This document shows positions 26,062-34,217 of a stretch of DNA of 64,000 nucleotides, in pieces. The position numbers and the translations under genes are program-made. Position 1 is the stretch's first letter, and the number at the start of each line of letters is the position of its first letter. The stretch spans positions 1 to 64,000 of the forward strand of contig DAOTUU010000054.1 of assembly GCA_034436555.1 (NCBI GenBank), read 5' to 3'. Source of the stretch: JAFMJV01 sp034436555. GTDB lineage: Bacteria; Chloroflexota; Limnocylindria; Limnocylindrales; CSP1-4. The notes below the pieces were generated by a model. It was not told the DNA's origin. It made no database searches and worked only from the letters and a program-made list of their open reading frames with translations.

Positions 26062-26979
26062 TCAGTGGGGAGCCCGGGATGTGAACCAGGCGCGATCTGG
26101 GCCATTCACGATCGCCCGGACCGCGGCTCGCCGCGTCGCGTCGTAGGGCGCCATGGGCGCGCTCGGGTCGCCCACCTCCCATCCCAGCTCCTGGAGCGTC
26201 GCCTTCAGGCCGGCCAGCCAGTACCCCTGGTCGAACACCCGCGCGATGCGCGTGACGGCCGCCTGAAGCTCGAACGTCTCGGCTCGGGGCCGGTCGTCAC
26301 GAACGGAGCGGATCAGCGCGCGCAGCAATCGTGGCACGAAGTTCCCCTCGGCGGAGACGATCCCATCCGCTCCCGCCCAGAGGGACGTGGCCGCGAGCGG
26401 CTCACGACCCTGCAGCACGCTGAAGCGTTCGGAGCGAAGGGTGAGCAGCTCCCCGAAGACGAAGGGGTCGCCCGCGGAGTCCTTGATGCCCGCGATGTTG
26501 GGATGCTCCGCGAGCGCTCGCACGACCCCCGGCGACAGGGCCACCTGCGTGTTCTGGGGGATGTTGTAGAGCAGCACCGGCCGCGGCGACTCCTCGGCGA
26601 TGGCCTCGAAGTACGCGACCAGTCGGGCCTCCTCGGTGACGGGATAGTAGAACGGTGTCGTGACGAACAGGGAGTCCACCCCGGTGGCGGCCAGACGCCC
26701 CGCTCGCGCCAGCGTCCGCGACAGGCCCGTGTCGCCGGCACCCGCGTACACCGGGATCCGATGGCGGACCTGGTCCACCGCGACCCGGGCCACTCGCTCG
26801 GCCGCCTCGTCCGACAGCACCGCGAGCTCACCCGACGATCCCAGGACGAACAGGCCGTCCAGATCCGGCACGAGCGCCTCGATGAGATCCCGGAACACGC
26901 CCTCGTCCAGCTGGCCGCTGACGGTGAGCGGCGTCGCGATGGGGCAGATGACACCCACCGGACGGACGGGGTCGCTCAT
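26062..26979 (-). CDS. DapA/NAL-family aldolase, copy 1 (2-keto-3-deoxy sugar acid aldolase-like)
   Basis: 305 residues, a TIM-barrel class I aldolase of the dihydrodipicolinate synthase/N-acetylneuraminate lyase family. Canonical motifs: GSSGE (LGSSGELAVLS near 47), the catalytic Tyr in YNIPQNT (about 136) and the Schiff-base Lys in GIKDSAGD (about 164). These enzymes usually cleave or form 2-keto-3-deoxy acids releasing pyruvate. With an IlvD/EDD dehydratase and a sugar dehydrogenase nearby, a 2-keto-3-deoxy-aldonate aldolase is more likely than lysine biosynthesis. Its ATG overlaps the stop of the dehydrogenase gene (ATGA). Last gene of a three-gene operon. Confidence 0.88.
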   Translation of the reverse strand: MSDPVRPVGVICPIATPLTVSGQLDEGVFRDLIEALVPDLDGLFVLGSSGELAVLSDEAAERVARVAVDQVRHRIPVYAGAGDTGLSRTLARAGRLAATGVDSLFVTTPFYYPVTEEARLVAYFEAIAEESPRPVLLYNIPQNTQVALSPGVVRALAEHPNIAGIKDSAGDPFVFGELLTLRSERFSVLQGREPLAATSLWAGADGIVSAEGNFVPRLLRALIRSVRDDRPRAETFELQAAVTRIARVFDQGYWLAGLKATLQELGWEVGDPSAPMAPYDATRRAAVRAIVNGPDRAWFTSRAPH

Positions 26980-28022
26980 GATCGGGCGGTGATCGCCGAG
27001 GCGGGTCGCCCGGCTGTGTCCTGGGGCACCAGGATCGATTTGGCGAGCCGATCGTGGGCCAGCAGTCGCGCGGGACCCTCCGTCAGGGGCGCGAACAGGA
27101 CTGGCCGGCGCACGCGGGCGAGCGCGCCGGAGGTGATGAGATCCGCAGCAGCCACGAAATCCTCCGTGAAGCAATGACTGACCGATCCCCTGACCACCAG
27201 CTCTCGGACGGTCAGGTCCAGCAGCGCGACATCGGTCGACCAGGGGTGGGCTCCGACGACGACGATCTCGCCGCCTGCGCCCACCGCCCGGAAGCACGTC
27301 TCGATGGTTCCCGCGGCACCGGCGGCCTCGAACACCACCTCGGCGGCGACCGCGTCCGCCCGCTCGAGCGGCAGGGCCAGGCTGGCTCCGGCCGCGAGGG
27401 CGATGCCGCGTGATTCCTCGGAACGGCTGAGGGCCACGACCTGGGCACCGGCGCGAACCAGGGCCTCCACCAGACACAGGCCCACCGAGCCGATGCCCAC
27501 CACCGCGACGCGCCGCCCCTCGACGGCCACCTGGTGGACCGCATGCAGCGCGACCGCGAACGGCTCCACGAGCACCGCGCGCTCGAGCTCCACGTCGGCG
27601 CCGACCGGGGCGCACCGGGCACCCTCGACCACGACGAAGTCGGCCATGCCGCCGTCCGCGCCCATGCCCAGGGCGACCATCGAGGGACACCGGTTGGCGT
27701 GACCATCGGCGCAGGCGCGGCATCGCCCGCAGGTCAGCAGCGGCCACGGGGCGACGCGGGTGCCGACCGCGACGCCCGATCGCGGTCCCGCCGCCGCCAC
27801 GACGCCGACGATCTCATGGCCCAGCGTCAGGGGCGCGCGACGGCCGCTGACGGGGTGGGGTTCGACGGCGACCGTGATGGGCCCGTGGAGCGCCTCGTCC
27901 ACGTCCGTGCCGCATACGCCCACCGCCTGGACCCCGATGAGCACCTGGTCGTCGGCGACCGCGGGCATCGGCACCTCGTCCAGTCGGACGTCGCCGCGGG
28001 CGTGCCAGCGCACGGCTCTCAC
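26976..28022 (-). CDS. Zinc-dependent medium-chain alcohol/sugar dehydrogenase
   Basis: 348 residues of the MDR superfamily (sorbitol/threonine/butanediol dehydrogenase-like). Catalytic zinc ligands are Cys in VCGTDVDE (about 37) and GHE (about 68-70). Four cysteines, CGRCRACADGHANRC (about 98-112), bind the structural zinc. The NAD(P)-binding Rossmann motif is GIGSVGLCLVEALV. The GTG start overlaps the upstream aldolase-family gene (GTGA) and its own stop overlaps the next, so the three are one operon. Likely role: oxidation of an aldose or polyol at the head of the sugar-acid pathway. Confidence 0.9.
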   Translation of the reverse strand: MRAVRWHARGDVRLDEVPMPAVADDQVLIGVQAVGVCGTDVDEALHGPITVAVEPHPVSGRRAPLTLGHEIVGVVAAAGPRSGVAVGTRVAPWPLLTCGRCRACADGHANRCPSMVALGMGADGGMADFVVVEGARCAPVGADVELERAVLVEPFAVALHAVHQVAVEGRRVAVVGIGSVGLCLVEALVRAGAQVVALSRSEESRGIALAAGASLALPLERADAVAAEVVFEAAGAAGTIETCFRAVGAGGEIVVVGAHPWSTDVALLDLTVRELVVRGSVSHCFTEDFVAAADLITSGALARVRRPVLFAPLTEGPARLLAHDRLAKSILVPQDTAGRPASAITARS

Positions 28023-28945
28023 GTCGCAGGCCGCCAGCCGACGTCGGCGTGCAGGATCAGCGTGTCGTCGATGAGCTCCTGCGCGATCCGATGGTGGACC
28101 GCATCGAAGGGCACCGCCGGGTCGCGCAGGGTGGCCTGACGGAAGATCCCCTGCCGCACCGCCAGCAGCTTCAGCAGCTGGTTGGAGATGTCGATGTGCT
28201 GATTCTGCCAGGCGAGGGCGGGCAGCAGACGGTCGAACAGGGCCCGCGCGCCTCGCCGGTCACCGTCGCGGTACAGCCGCATGATCCGGACGAGGGGCCA
28301 GTGCAGCCCGCCTGCCATCACCGCATGGATCCCCCGGTCGAGCGCCTCGATGAACTGCGGCACGGCCCAGCCGCCCGACACGTTGAGGCGGCCCGCCGTG
28401 GCCTCCAGGATGGCGCTGTACTTGATGCCGGCCGGGACGGTCTCGACCTTGATGCACCGGAACGGCTCGAGCTCCTCGAACAGGTGCACGATCGTCTCGA
28501 CCGGCAGCCCGGGCGCCCCCCACTCCAGGTCCTGGATCATGAGCATCGGGATCGGCGCCTCGCAGACCGCCCGGAAGAAGCCGAGCGTCGCAGCCCGGTC
28601 GCGCATCAGCGGGACCGGGGCTTGAACGAGCACGCCGGCCGCGCCATGCTCCGTCGCGAACTCGGCCATGGACCGCGCGTCGCGCGCGTCGTCCGCGCTC
28701 GACCCGATGACGACGGGCACCCTGCCCGCCGTGCGTTCCAGGACCGCCCGCGTCGCCGCGCGCCGTTCGTCCATGCTCAGCCGACCCACCTCGCTCGCGA
28801 CCACGGGGTAGAGCAGGCCGCTGACGCCTGCGGCCAGTCGATCGTCCACGGCGCGGTCCAGACTGGCGAAGTCGATCGCGCCGTCGTCGCCGAACGGGGT
28901 CTGGGGGATGGCCACGACACCCGACAGCGGGTACAGCGTCTTCAT
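28019..28945 (-). CDS. DapA-family enzyme, divergent copy 2 (2-keto-3-deoxy acid dehydratase/aldolase-like)
   Basis: 308 residues, a second DapA-family TIM barrel but clearly divergent. The Schiff-base Lys is retained (CIKVETVPAG). The GSSGE loop is replaced by PVVASEVGRLS and the YN-P motif by MIQDLEWGAPG, so the usual catalytic Tyr is missing. Such changes occur in family members that dehydrate rather than cleave 2-keto-3-deoxy acids, but the exact activity is inferred. First gene of the operon with the dehydrogenase and the canonical aldolase. A TATGAT box and candidate GntR site lie about 25 bases upstream, shared with the divergent dehydratase gene. Confidence 0.83.
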   Translation of the reverse strand: MKTLYPLSGVVAIPQTPFGDDGAIDFASLDRAVDDRLAAGVSGLLYPVVASEVGRLSMDERRAATRAVLERTAGRVPVVIGSSADDARDARSMAEFATEHGAAGVLVQAPVPLMRDRAATLGFFRAVCEAPIPMLMIQDLEWGAPGLPVETIVHLFEELEPFRCIKVETVPAGIKYSAILEATAGRLNVSGGWAVPQFIEALDRGIHAVMAGGLHWPLVRIMRLYRDGDRRGARALFDRLLPALAWQNQHIDISNQLLKLLAVRQGIFRQATLRDPAVPFDAVHHRIAQELIDDTLILHADVGWRPAT

Positions 28946-28968
28946 CGAACGTGCTCGCTCATGTCCGA

Positions 28969-28984
28969 CTATCATACGATAAAT
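28969..28984. promoter_or_regulatory. Candidate GntR operator in the dapA-like/dehydratase divergon
   Basis: CTATCATACGATAAAT, an AT-rich imperfect palindrome (TATC/GATA arms) in a GC-rich region. It contains a possible minus-strand -10 (TATGAT, 28976-28971) and lies 20-25 bases from both start codons. It resembles the sites at 25147 and 31602. Confidence 0.5.
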
Positions 28985-29003
28985 CGAAGCAGGAGTGTGG
29001 TGG

Positions 29004-30728
29004 ATGCGAGAGCGCGATCGGTTGCGGAGCACGGGCTGGTTCGAGGCCGGCGACCTCGATGGGCTGGGCCATCGTTCCACGTTCCGGATGCAGGGCTTCC
29101 CCGAGGAGGGCTTCATCGGGCGCCCGGTCATCGGCATCCTGGACAGCTGGAGCGAGGTCGTCGGCTGCAATGGCCATCTGCGCGACCTGGCGGATCACGT
29201 CAAGCGCGGGGTGCTCCGCGCCGGGGGATTCCCGGTCGAGATCCCGGTGATCTCGCTGGGTGAGCCGGTGATGAAGCCGACCACGATGCTGTATCGCAAC
29301 CTCATGGCGATGGCCGTCGAGGAGCTCATCCGGGCGAACCCGCTCGACGGCGTCGTGCTGCTCGCGGGATGCGACAAGACCGTGCCGGCCGCCCTCATGG
29401 GCGCCGCGAGCGTGGACATCCCGGCGCTCATGGTGACGGGCGGCCCGATGCTCAACGGCCGCTGGCGCAACGAGGACATCGGCGCCTGCACCGACTGCTG
29501 GAGGCTGCACGACGAGCTGCGCGCGGAACGCATCGCGCCCGCCGACTGGCAGCAGATCGAGGGCGGCATGTGCCGCAGCGTCGGCCACTGCTCGCCCATG
29601 GGCACGGCATCCACGATGGCCTGCGTCACGGAGGCGCTGGGCATGGCGCCGAGCGGCAGCGCCGCCATCCCGGCGGTCGACTCGCGCCGCCGCCATGTGG
29701 CTGAGCGCGCCGGAGCGCAGATCATGGCGCTGGTCGCCGCAGGCACCCGGCCGTCGGACATCCTGACCCGCGACGCGTTCGAGAACGCCATCCGGACGCT
29801 GCACCTCATCGGCGGCTCGACCAACGCCGTGATCCACCTCCTGGCGATCGCGGGACGCGTGGGTGTGGAGCTGCCCCTGGACCTGTTCGACGAGCTCTCC
29901 ACGACGACGCCGATGCTGGTCAACCTCAAGCCGTCGGGCGCCTACCTGATGGAGGACTTCTACTACGCGGGCGGGCTGCCGGCCGTCCTCGCCCAGGTCC
30001 CCGATCTGCTCCATCTCGAGGCGCGCACGGTGACGGGGCGGACGCTGGGCGAGTCGCTCGAAGGGGCCGCCACCATCGATGACGAGGTGATCCGGCCGCG
30101 CGAGCGGCCGCTCGGGCGCGGCGGCAGCCTCGTGATCCTGCGCGGCAACCTGTGCCCGGACGGCGCGGTGCTGAAGGTCTCGGCCGCCTCGGGCTCGCTG
30201 CTCCAGCACGAGGGTCGCGCGGTCGTGTTCCGCAGCGTCGCGGAGCTGCTCGACACCATCGACGACCCTGCGCTGGACATCACCCCTGATGACGTGCTGG
30301 TGCTCCAGAACGGCGGACCCGTCGGCGCACCCGGGATGCCCGAGTCGGGGCACCTGCCCATCCCCAGCCGACTGCTGCGCGAGGGAGTGACCGACATGGT
30401 CCGCATCAGCGATGCTCGCATGAGCGGCACCGGGTTCGGCACCGTCGTCCTGCACATCGCGCCCGAATCGGCGATCGGTGGCCCGCTGGGTCTCGTGGAG
30501 ACGGGGGACCGCATCCGACTGGACACGGCGGGCCGGCGTCTCGATCTGCTCGTCCCCGATGCGATCCTGGCCGAGCGCCGTGCAGCCTGGACACCGCCCG
30601 CCCCGACCGACGAACGGGGCTATCGCGGCCTGTACCGACGCACGGTGATGCAGGCGGACCGAGGCTGCGACCTGGACTTCCTGGTCGGCAGGTCCGCGGC
30701 CGAGGGGCCGGGGCGGACCCACGGCTGA
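29004..30728 (+). CDS. IlvD/EDD-family sugar-acid dehydratase
   Basis: 574 residues, the normal length for dihydroxyacid/6-phosphogluconate/pentonate dehydratases. The three iron-sulfur-binding cysteines are present: VGCNGH (about 54), AGCDKT (about 122) and GHCSPMGTASTM (about 195). They suggest a [2Fe-2S] enzyme of the arabinonate/xylonate dehydratase branch. The reaction would be aldonate to 2-keto-3-deoxyaldonate. ATG 29004 was chosen for the AGGAG 8 bases upstream; a GTG at 28995 overlaps that site and is less likely. It feeds the two DapA-family enzymes transcribed divergently. Confidence 0.9.
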   Translation: MRERDRLRSTGWFEAGDLDGLGHRSTFRMQGFPEEGFIGRPVIGILDSWSEVVGCNGHLRDLADHVKRGVLRAGGFPVEIPVISLGEPVMKPTTMLYRNLMAMAVEELIRANPLDGVVLLAGCDKTVPAALMGAASVDIPALMVTGGPMLNGRWRNEDIGACTDCWRLHDELRAERIAPADWQQIEGGMCRSVGHCSPMGTASTMACVTEALGMAPSGSAAIPAVDSRRRHVAERAGAQIMALVAAGTRPSDILTRDAFENAIRTLHLIGGSTNAVIHLLAIAGRVGVELPLDLFDELSTTTPMLVNLKPSGAYLMEDFYYAGGLPAVLAQVPDLLHLEARTVTGRTLGESLEGAATIDDEVIRPRERPLGRGGSLVILRGNLCPDGAVLKVSAASGSLLQHEGRAVVFRSVAELLDTIDDPALDITPDDVLVLQNGGPVGAPGMPESGHLPIPSRLLREGVTDMVRISDARMSGTGFGTVVLHIAPESAIGGPLGLVETGDRIRLDTAGRRLDLLVPDAILAERRAAWTPPAPTDERGYRGLYRRTVMQADRGCDLDFLVGRSAAEGPGRTHG

Positions 30729-30828
30729 GGCCCGCGGCGGTCCGGGCACCGCTCGATCTCCACGCGCCCCGCACCCCGCGATCGCCGCGCACCGCTCGAT
30801 CGGTGACCGTCCCGCGATCGGTGACCGC

Positions 30829-31608
30829 CTACCCCGAGCCTCGGGGGGACTCCCTGACCGCCCCTCGGCGCGAGCCCTCCACGAGGGTCACCATGGCCGC
30901 GCTCGCCGCATCGGGATCGTGCGCCGCGACCGCCTCCAGGACGTTCCGATGCAGGGCCAGGCTGGAGTCGAAGAAATCCTCCCAGGTCCATGCGCCGTGG
31001 ATGGTCGCCCGGAGTCCGGCGTGGAGGGCCGGACCGAAGGCGCCGACCATGTGGATGAGGTAGTCGTTGTGGGTCGCCGCCACCAGCGTGTCGTGGTAGA
31101 GGACGTCGGCCCTGAGGTAGCTCGATTCGTCGCCCTCGGCACCCATCGCCTCGAAGGCGTCCCTGATGGCCTGGATCTCGTGCTCATCGGCCCGCTCGGC
31201 GGCGAGCCGGGCGGCGCCGGGCTCGATGATCCTGCGGACCTCGAACACGTTCCACAGGAAGTCTTCGTCGGGCCCGGCCTCGGTCTGCCACGTCAGCACG
31301 TCCGGGTCCAGGATCCGCCAGCTGGAGCGTGGCAGGACCACGGTTCCCCGCTTCGGGCGCGACTCCACGAGACCCTTGGCGATGAGCACCTTCGTCGCCT
31401 CGCGGACCACGGTCCGGCTGACGCTCAGCAGGCGGCTCAGCTCCCCCTGCTCGGGCAGGATCGCGCCGGGCGACAGCTCGCCGTTGACGATGCGGCGCCC
31501 GATCCGCTGAACCACGGCAGCATGGATGCCCGTCGGCCAGTCCCGGTCCGTCTCGTAGAGTCGGGCCGCATCGGATGGGGTCCGGGCGTTCGAAGTCCCA
31601 CTCATCAT
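30829..31608 (-). CDS. FadR-subfamily GntR transcriptional regulator
   Basis: 259 residues. A winged helix-turn-helix (about 28-95; ILPEQGELSRLLSVSRTVVREATKVL) is followed by an all-helical FCD ligand-binding domain (about 100-245). The FCD metal/ligand residues are visible as Asp and His in RADVLYHDTLVAATHN and His in LALHRNVLEAV. Regulators of this type (such as DgoR, UxuR) sense sugar acids. A perfect TATAAT box ends 5 bases before its first ATG, so the mRNA is probably leaderless and a bound repressor at 31602-31618 would shut it off. Likely regulator of the surrounding catabolic operons. Confidence 0.9.
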   Translation of the reverse strand: MMSGTSNARTPSDAARLYETDRDWPTGIHAAVVQRIGRRIVNGELSPGAILPEQGELSRLLSVSRTVVREATKVLIAKGLVESRPKRGTVVLPRSSWRILDPDVLTWQTEAGPDEDFLWNVFEVRRIIEPGAARLAAERADEHEIQAIRDAFEAMGAEGDESSYLRADVLYHDTLVAATHNDYLIHMVGAFGPALHAGLRATIHGAWTWEDFFDSSLALHRNVLEAVAAHDPDAASAAMVTLVEGSRRGAVRESPRGSG

Positions 31609-31641
31609 ATGGTATTATATCACATGGGCACCACCTGTCGA
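31602..31641. promoter_or_regulatory. gntR/mtnA divergent promoter with candidate operator
   Basis: Minus strand: TCGACA (31641-31636), 16-base spacer, perfect TATAAT (31619-31614), ATG at 31608. The AT-rich sequence TCATCATATGGTATTAT (31602-31618) overlaps both the -10 and the start codon and matches the ATCATA...TA core of the other two sites. A plus-strand TATTAT in the same segment could serve mtnA. Confidence 0.6.
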
Positions 31642-31769
31642 GATGGATTTCTGAACCGTCGCGCGACCCGGGGTGCCCGGTCGCCAGCCGATGACACCAG
31701 CCGGCCCGAGGCCAGCGAGGCTCGAGAGGCCCGGGCGCCGGAGGACCCCCAAGACCGTGTGAGGGAACG

Positions 31770-32891
31770 ATGAACGTGGATGGCCGGCGCCTGCGGACGA
31801 TCTGGGTGGATCGGGAGGACCCTGAGACCGTCTGGATCATCGACCAGTCCGCGTTGCCGTTCCATATGCAGGTCAGCCCGATTCGGAGCGTGACGGAGAT
31901 GGTGGACGCCATCGCCTCCATGCGCCTGCGGGGCGCCGGTTGCATCGGCGCGGCCGGAGCCTTCGGCATGCTTCTGGCCGCGTGCCAGGCGGAGAGAGCC
32001 GGCGCCTCCGCCGGCGACCGGGTCATCGAGGACGCCGCGACCGCACTGTCGAGCAGCCGGCCGACCGCGATCAATCTGACCTGGGCGGTGCGGCGGATGC
32101 TGGCCGTGCTCAGGCCCGCAGCGCCGGAGGATCGACGGATGCTCGCGCTCGATGAGGCCGTCCGGATCGCGGATGAGGACGTGGATCGCTGCACCCGGAT
32201 CGGCGAGCATGGCCTGACCATCCTGCGCCAGATCCACCAGCGGACGGGCACGACCGTGAACGTCCTGACCCACTGCAACGCCGGCTGGCTCGCGTTCGTG
32301 GACCGGGGCACCGCGACGGCGCCCATCTACGCCGCCAGGGACGCCGGCCTCCCCGTCCACGTGTGGGTGGATGAGACGCGACCCAGGTACCAGGGAGCAC
32401 GGCTCACGGCCTGGGAGCTCCGCCAGGCGGATGTTCCCCACACGGTCATCGTCGACAGCGCCGCGGGCCACGTGATGCAGCGAGGGCTGGTGGACATCGT
32501 GCTCGTCGGGAGTGACCGGACCTCCGCCAACGGTGATGTCGCCAACAAGATCGGCACGTACCAGAAGGCGCTGGCCGCCGCGGACAACGGGCTGCCGTTC
32601 TACGCGGCGATGCCCTCGTCGACGATCGACTGGCTGAGTCGGGACGGGATCGCGGACACGCCCATCGAACAGCGCGACCCGCGGGAGGTGACCCACGTCA
32701 TCGGCCTGGCGGGTGACGCCATCACGGAGGTGCAGGTGGGCGCGAGCGGCAACGAGGCTGCGAACTTCGCCTTCGATGTCACCCCGGCGCGGCTGGTGAC
32801 CGGGCTGATCACCGAGCGCGGCGTGTGCGCCGCGTCGGAGGTCGGGCTGGTGGGCCTGTATCCCGAGCATGGACCGGGAGGGAACCCATGA
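31770..32891 (+). CDS. mtnA: MtnA-like aldose-1-phosphate isomerase (5-methylthioribose/5-deoxyribose-1-phosphate)
   Basis: 373 residues of the MtnA/eIF2B-like isomerase family. MtnA converts 5-methylthioribose-1-phosphate to the ribulose-1-phosphate; relatives (DrdI) do the same with 5-deoxyribose-1-phosphate. Signatures: RGAGCIG (usually RGAPAIG), the catalytic Cys in THCNAG (about 169), the catalytic Asp in VGSDR (about 248) and GDVANKIGT. Its stop overlaps the start of the kinase gene (ATGA). Standard methionine-salvage enzymes further down the pathway (MtnB, MtnC, MtnD) are absent here; instead an aldolase/dehydrogenase follows. The exact sugar substrate is unknown. Confidence 0.9.
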   Translation: MNVDGRRLRTIWVDREDPETVWIIDQSALPFHMQVSPIRSVTEMVDAIASMRLRGAGCIGAAGAFGMLLAACQAERAGASAGDRVIEDAATALSSSRPTAINLTWAVRRMLAVLRPAAPEDRRMLALDEAVRIADEDVDRCTRIGEHGLTILRQIHQRTGTTVNVLTHCNAGWLAFVDRGTATAPIYAARDAGLPVHVWVDETRPRYQGARLTAWELRQADVPHTVIVDSAAGHVMQRGLVDIVLVGSDRTSANGDVANKIGTYQKALAAADNGLPFYAAMPSSTIDWLSRDGIADTPIEQRDPREVTHVIGLAGDAITEVQVGASGNEAANFAFDVTPARLVTGLITERGVCAASEVGLVGLYPEHGPGGNP

Positions 32892-34141
32892 GCTACCGAC
32901 CCCTGGACGCGGACACGGTCCCGGACCTCGTCCGGGCGCGGCCGGCGTTGGCGGCGTTCATGGAGGGTGACGACGAGCTCCGGGTCGAGGAGGTCGGCGA
33001 CGGCAACCTCAACCTCGTGTTCATCGTCCGCGGCGCGTCAGATCCCGATCGGGTGTTCGTGCTCAAGCAGGCACTCCCATGGCTCCGGGTCGCGGGAGAA
33101 TCCTGGCCGCTCACCCGGGAGCGGATGCGCATCGAGACGGCCGCCCTCCGCCTGTTCGGTGACCGTGTGCCCGGGTTCAGCCCGCGGATCATCGACCATG
33201 ACGATGCGATGTCGTTCGTGGCGATGGAATACCTGGGCCGGCATCGGATCATGCGCGCCGCACTGATGGCGGGGGAGACCCTGCCGCAGGTCGCCCGGCA
33301 CCTGGGCACGTTCATGGCGCGCCTCCATTTCACCACCTCGGACCTGGCGCTGGATGGACCTGCCAAGAAGGCGAGCGTCGCCACGTTCCTCAACCCCGCG
33401 CTGTGCAAGCTCCAGGAGGACTTCGTCTTCGGGAACCCCTTCGTGGAGGCCACCGAGAACCGATGGAATCCCGAGCTTGACGCCGAGGTGCGACGGCTGC
33501 GGTGCGACGGCGAGCTCAAGGTCGCCGTCGCCGAGGCGAAGGCGCGCTACATGACCGAGGCGCAGGCGCTGCTCCATGGTGACCTCCACACGGGCAGCGT
33601 CATGGTCACGGTCGATGACACGCGCGTCATCGACCCGGAGTTCGCGTTCTACGGACCCATGGGCTACGACGTCGGGACGATGCTGGCCAACCTCGCCATC
33701 GATCACCTGGCGCATGAGGTCCACACACCCGAGCCCGCGCCGCGCGAGGAGGTCCGGAGACGTCTCGCGGCCCAGATGGTGGAGCTGTGGACGACGTACG
33801 CCTGCGAGTTCGATCGTCAGTGGTGCGAGCGCGGTGGGGGCGACCTCGCGCCCGGGTCGTGGTGGGAGTTCCCCGACGGCGGCGACGCCTTCGCGGTGTT
33901 CCGCCGCCGATACCTGGGACGCCTGCTGGAGGACAGCGCCGGGCATGGGGGCTGCGAGATCCTGCGGCGGCTGATGGGCATCGTGAGCGTGCCCGAGCTC
34001 GACGGCATCCCCGACCAGCGGCGACGCGCGCAGGTGGAGCGGCGGGCCGTGCGCGTGGCGCGCCGCTGGCTGCTGGAACCGGGCGCCGGCGCCACCATCG
34101 AGGACCTCGTGGGCATCCTCGCGGAGGAGGCAGCCGCATGA
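32888..34141 (+). CDS. mtnK: MtnK-like 5-methylthioribose/5-deoxyribose kinase
   Basis: 417 residues, close to the usual 5-methylthioribose kinase size. It has an aminoglycoside-phosphotransferase fold: an N-terminal nucleotide-binding lobe (GDGNLNLVFIV, VLKQALPWLRV), the catalytic loop LLHGDLHTGSVMV (Asp at about 233) and the metal-binding DPEFAFYGPMGYDVG (about 250-265). It phosphorylates the anomeric C1 of a 5-modified ribose, giving the substrate for the preceding isomerase. Its ATG lies within the stop of mtnA. Kinase plus isomerase together yield a ketose-1-phosphate for the downstream aldolase. Confidence 0.9.
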   Translation: MSYRPLDADTVPDLVRARPALAAFMEGDDELRVEEVGDGNLNLVFIVRGASDPDRVFVLKQALPWLRVAGESWPLTRERMRIETAALRLFGDRVPGFSPRIIDHDDAMSFVAMEYLGRHRIMRAALMAGETLPQVARHLGTFMARLHFTTSDLALDGPAKKASVATFLNPALCKLQEDFVFGNPFVEATENRWNPELDAEVRRLRCDGELKVAVAEAKARYMTEAQALLHGDLHTGSVMVTVDDTRVIDPEFAFYGPMGYDVGTMLANLAIDHLAHEVHTPEPAPREEVRRRLAAQMVELWTTYACEFDRQWCERGGGDLAPGSWWEFPDGGDAFAVFRRRYLGRLLEDSAGHGGCEILRRLMGIVSVPELDGIPDQRRRAQVERRAVRVARRWLLEPGAGATIEDLVGILAEEAAA

Positions 34142-34217
34142 GGGCCTCGGGATCTGCCTCCCCACCGGCGCCCGCGGCCACGGCCCACCCGGTCGATCGA
34201 GAACGAGGAGCCACGAG

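Noticed and set aside
31770..34141. Standard methionine-salvage operon
   Set aside because: MtnB, MtnC, MtnD and MtnN homologues are absent; the kinase and isomerase are followed by an aldolase/dehydrogenase instead.
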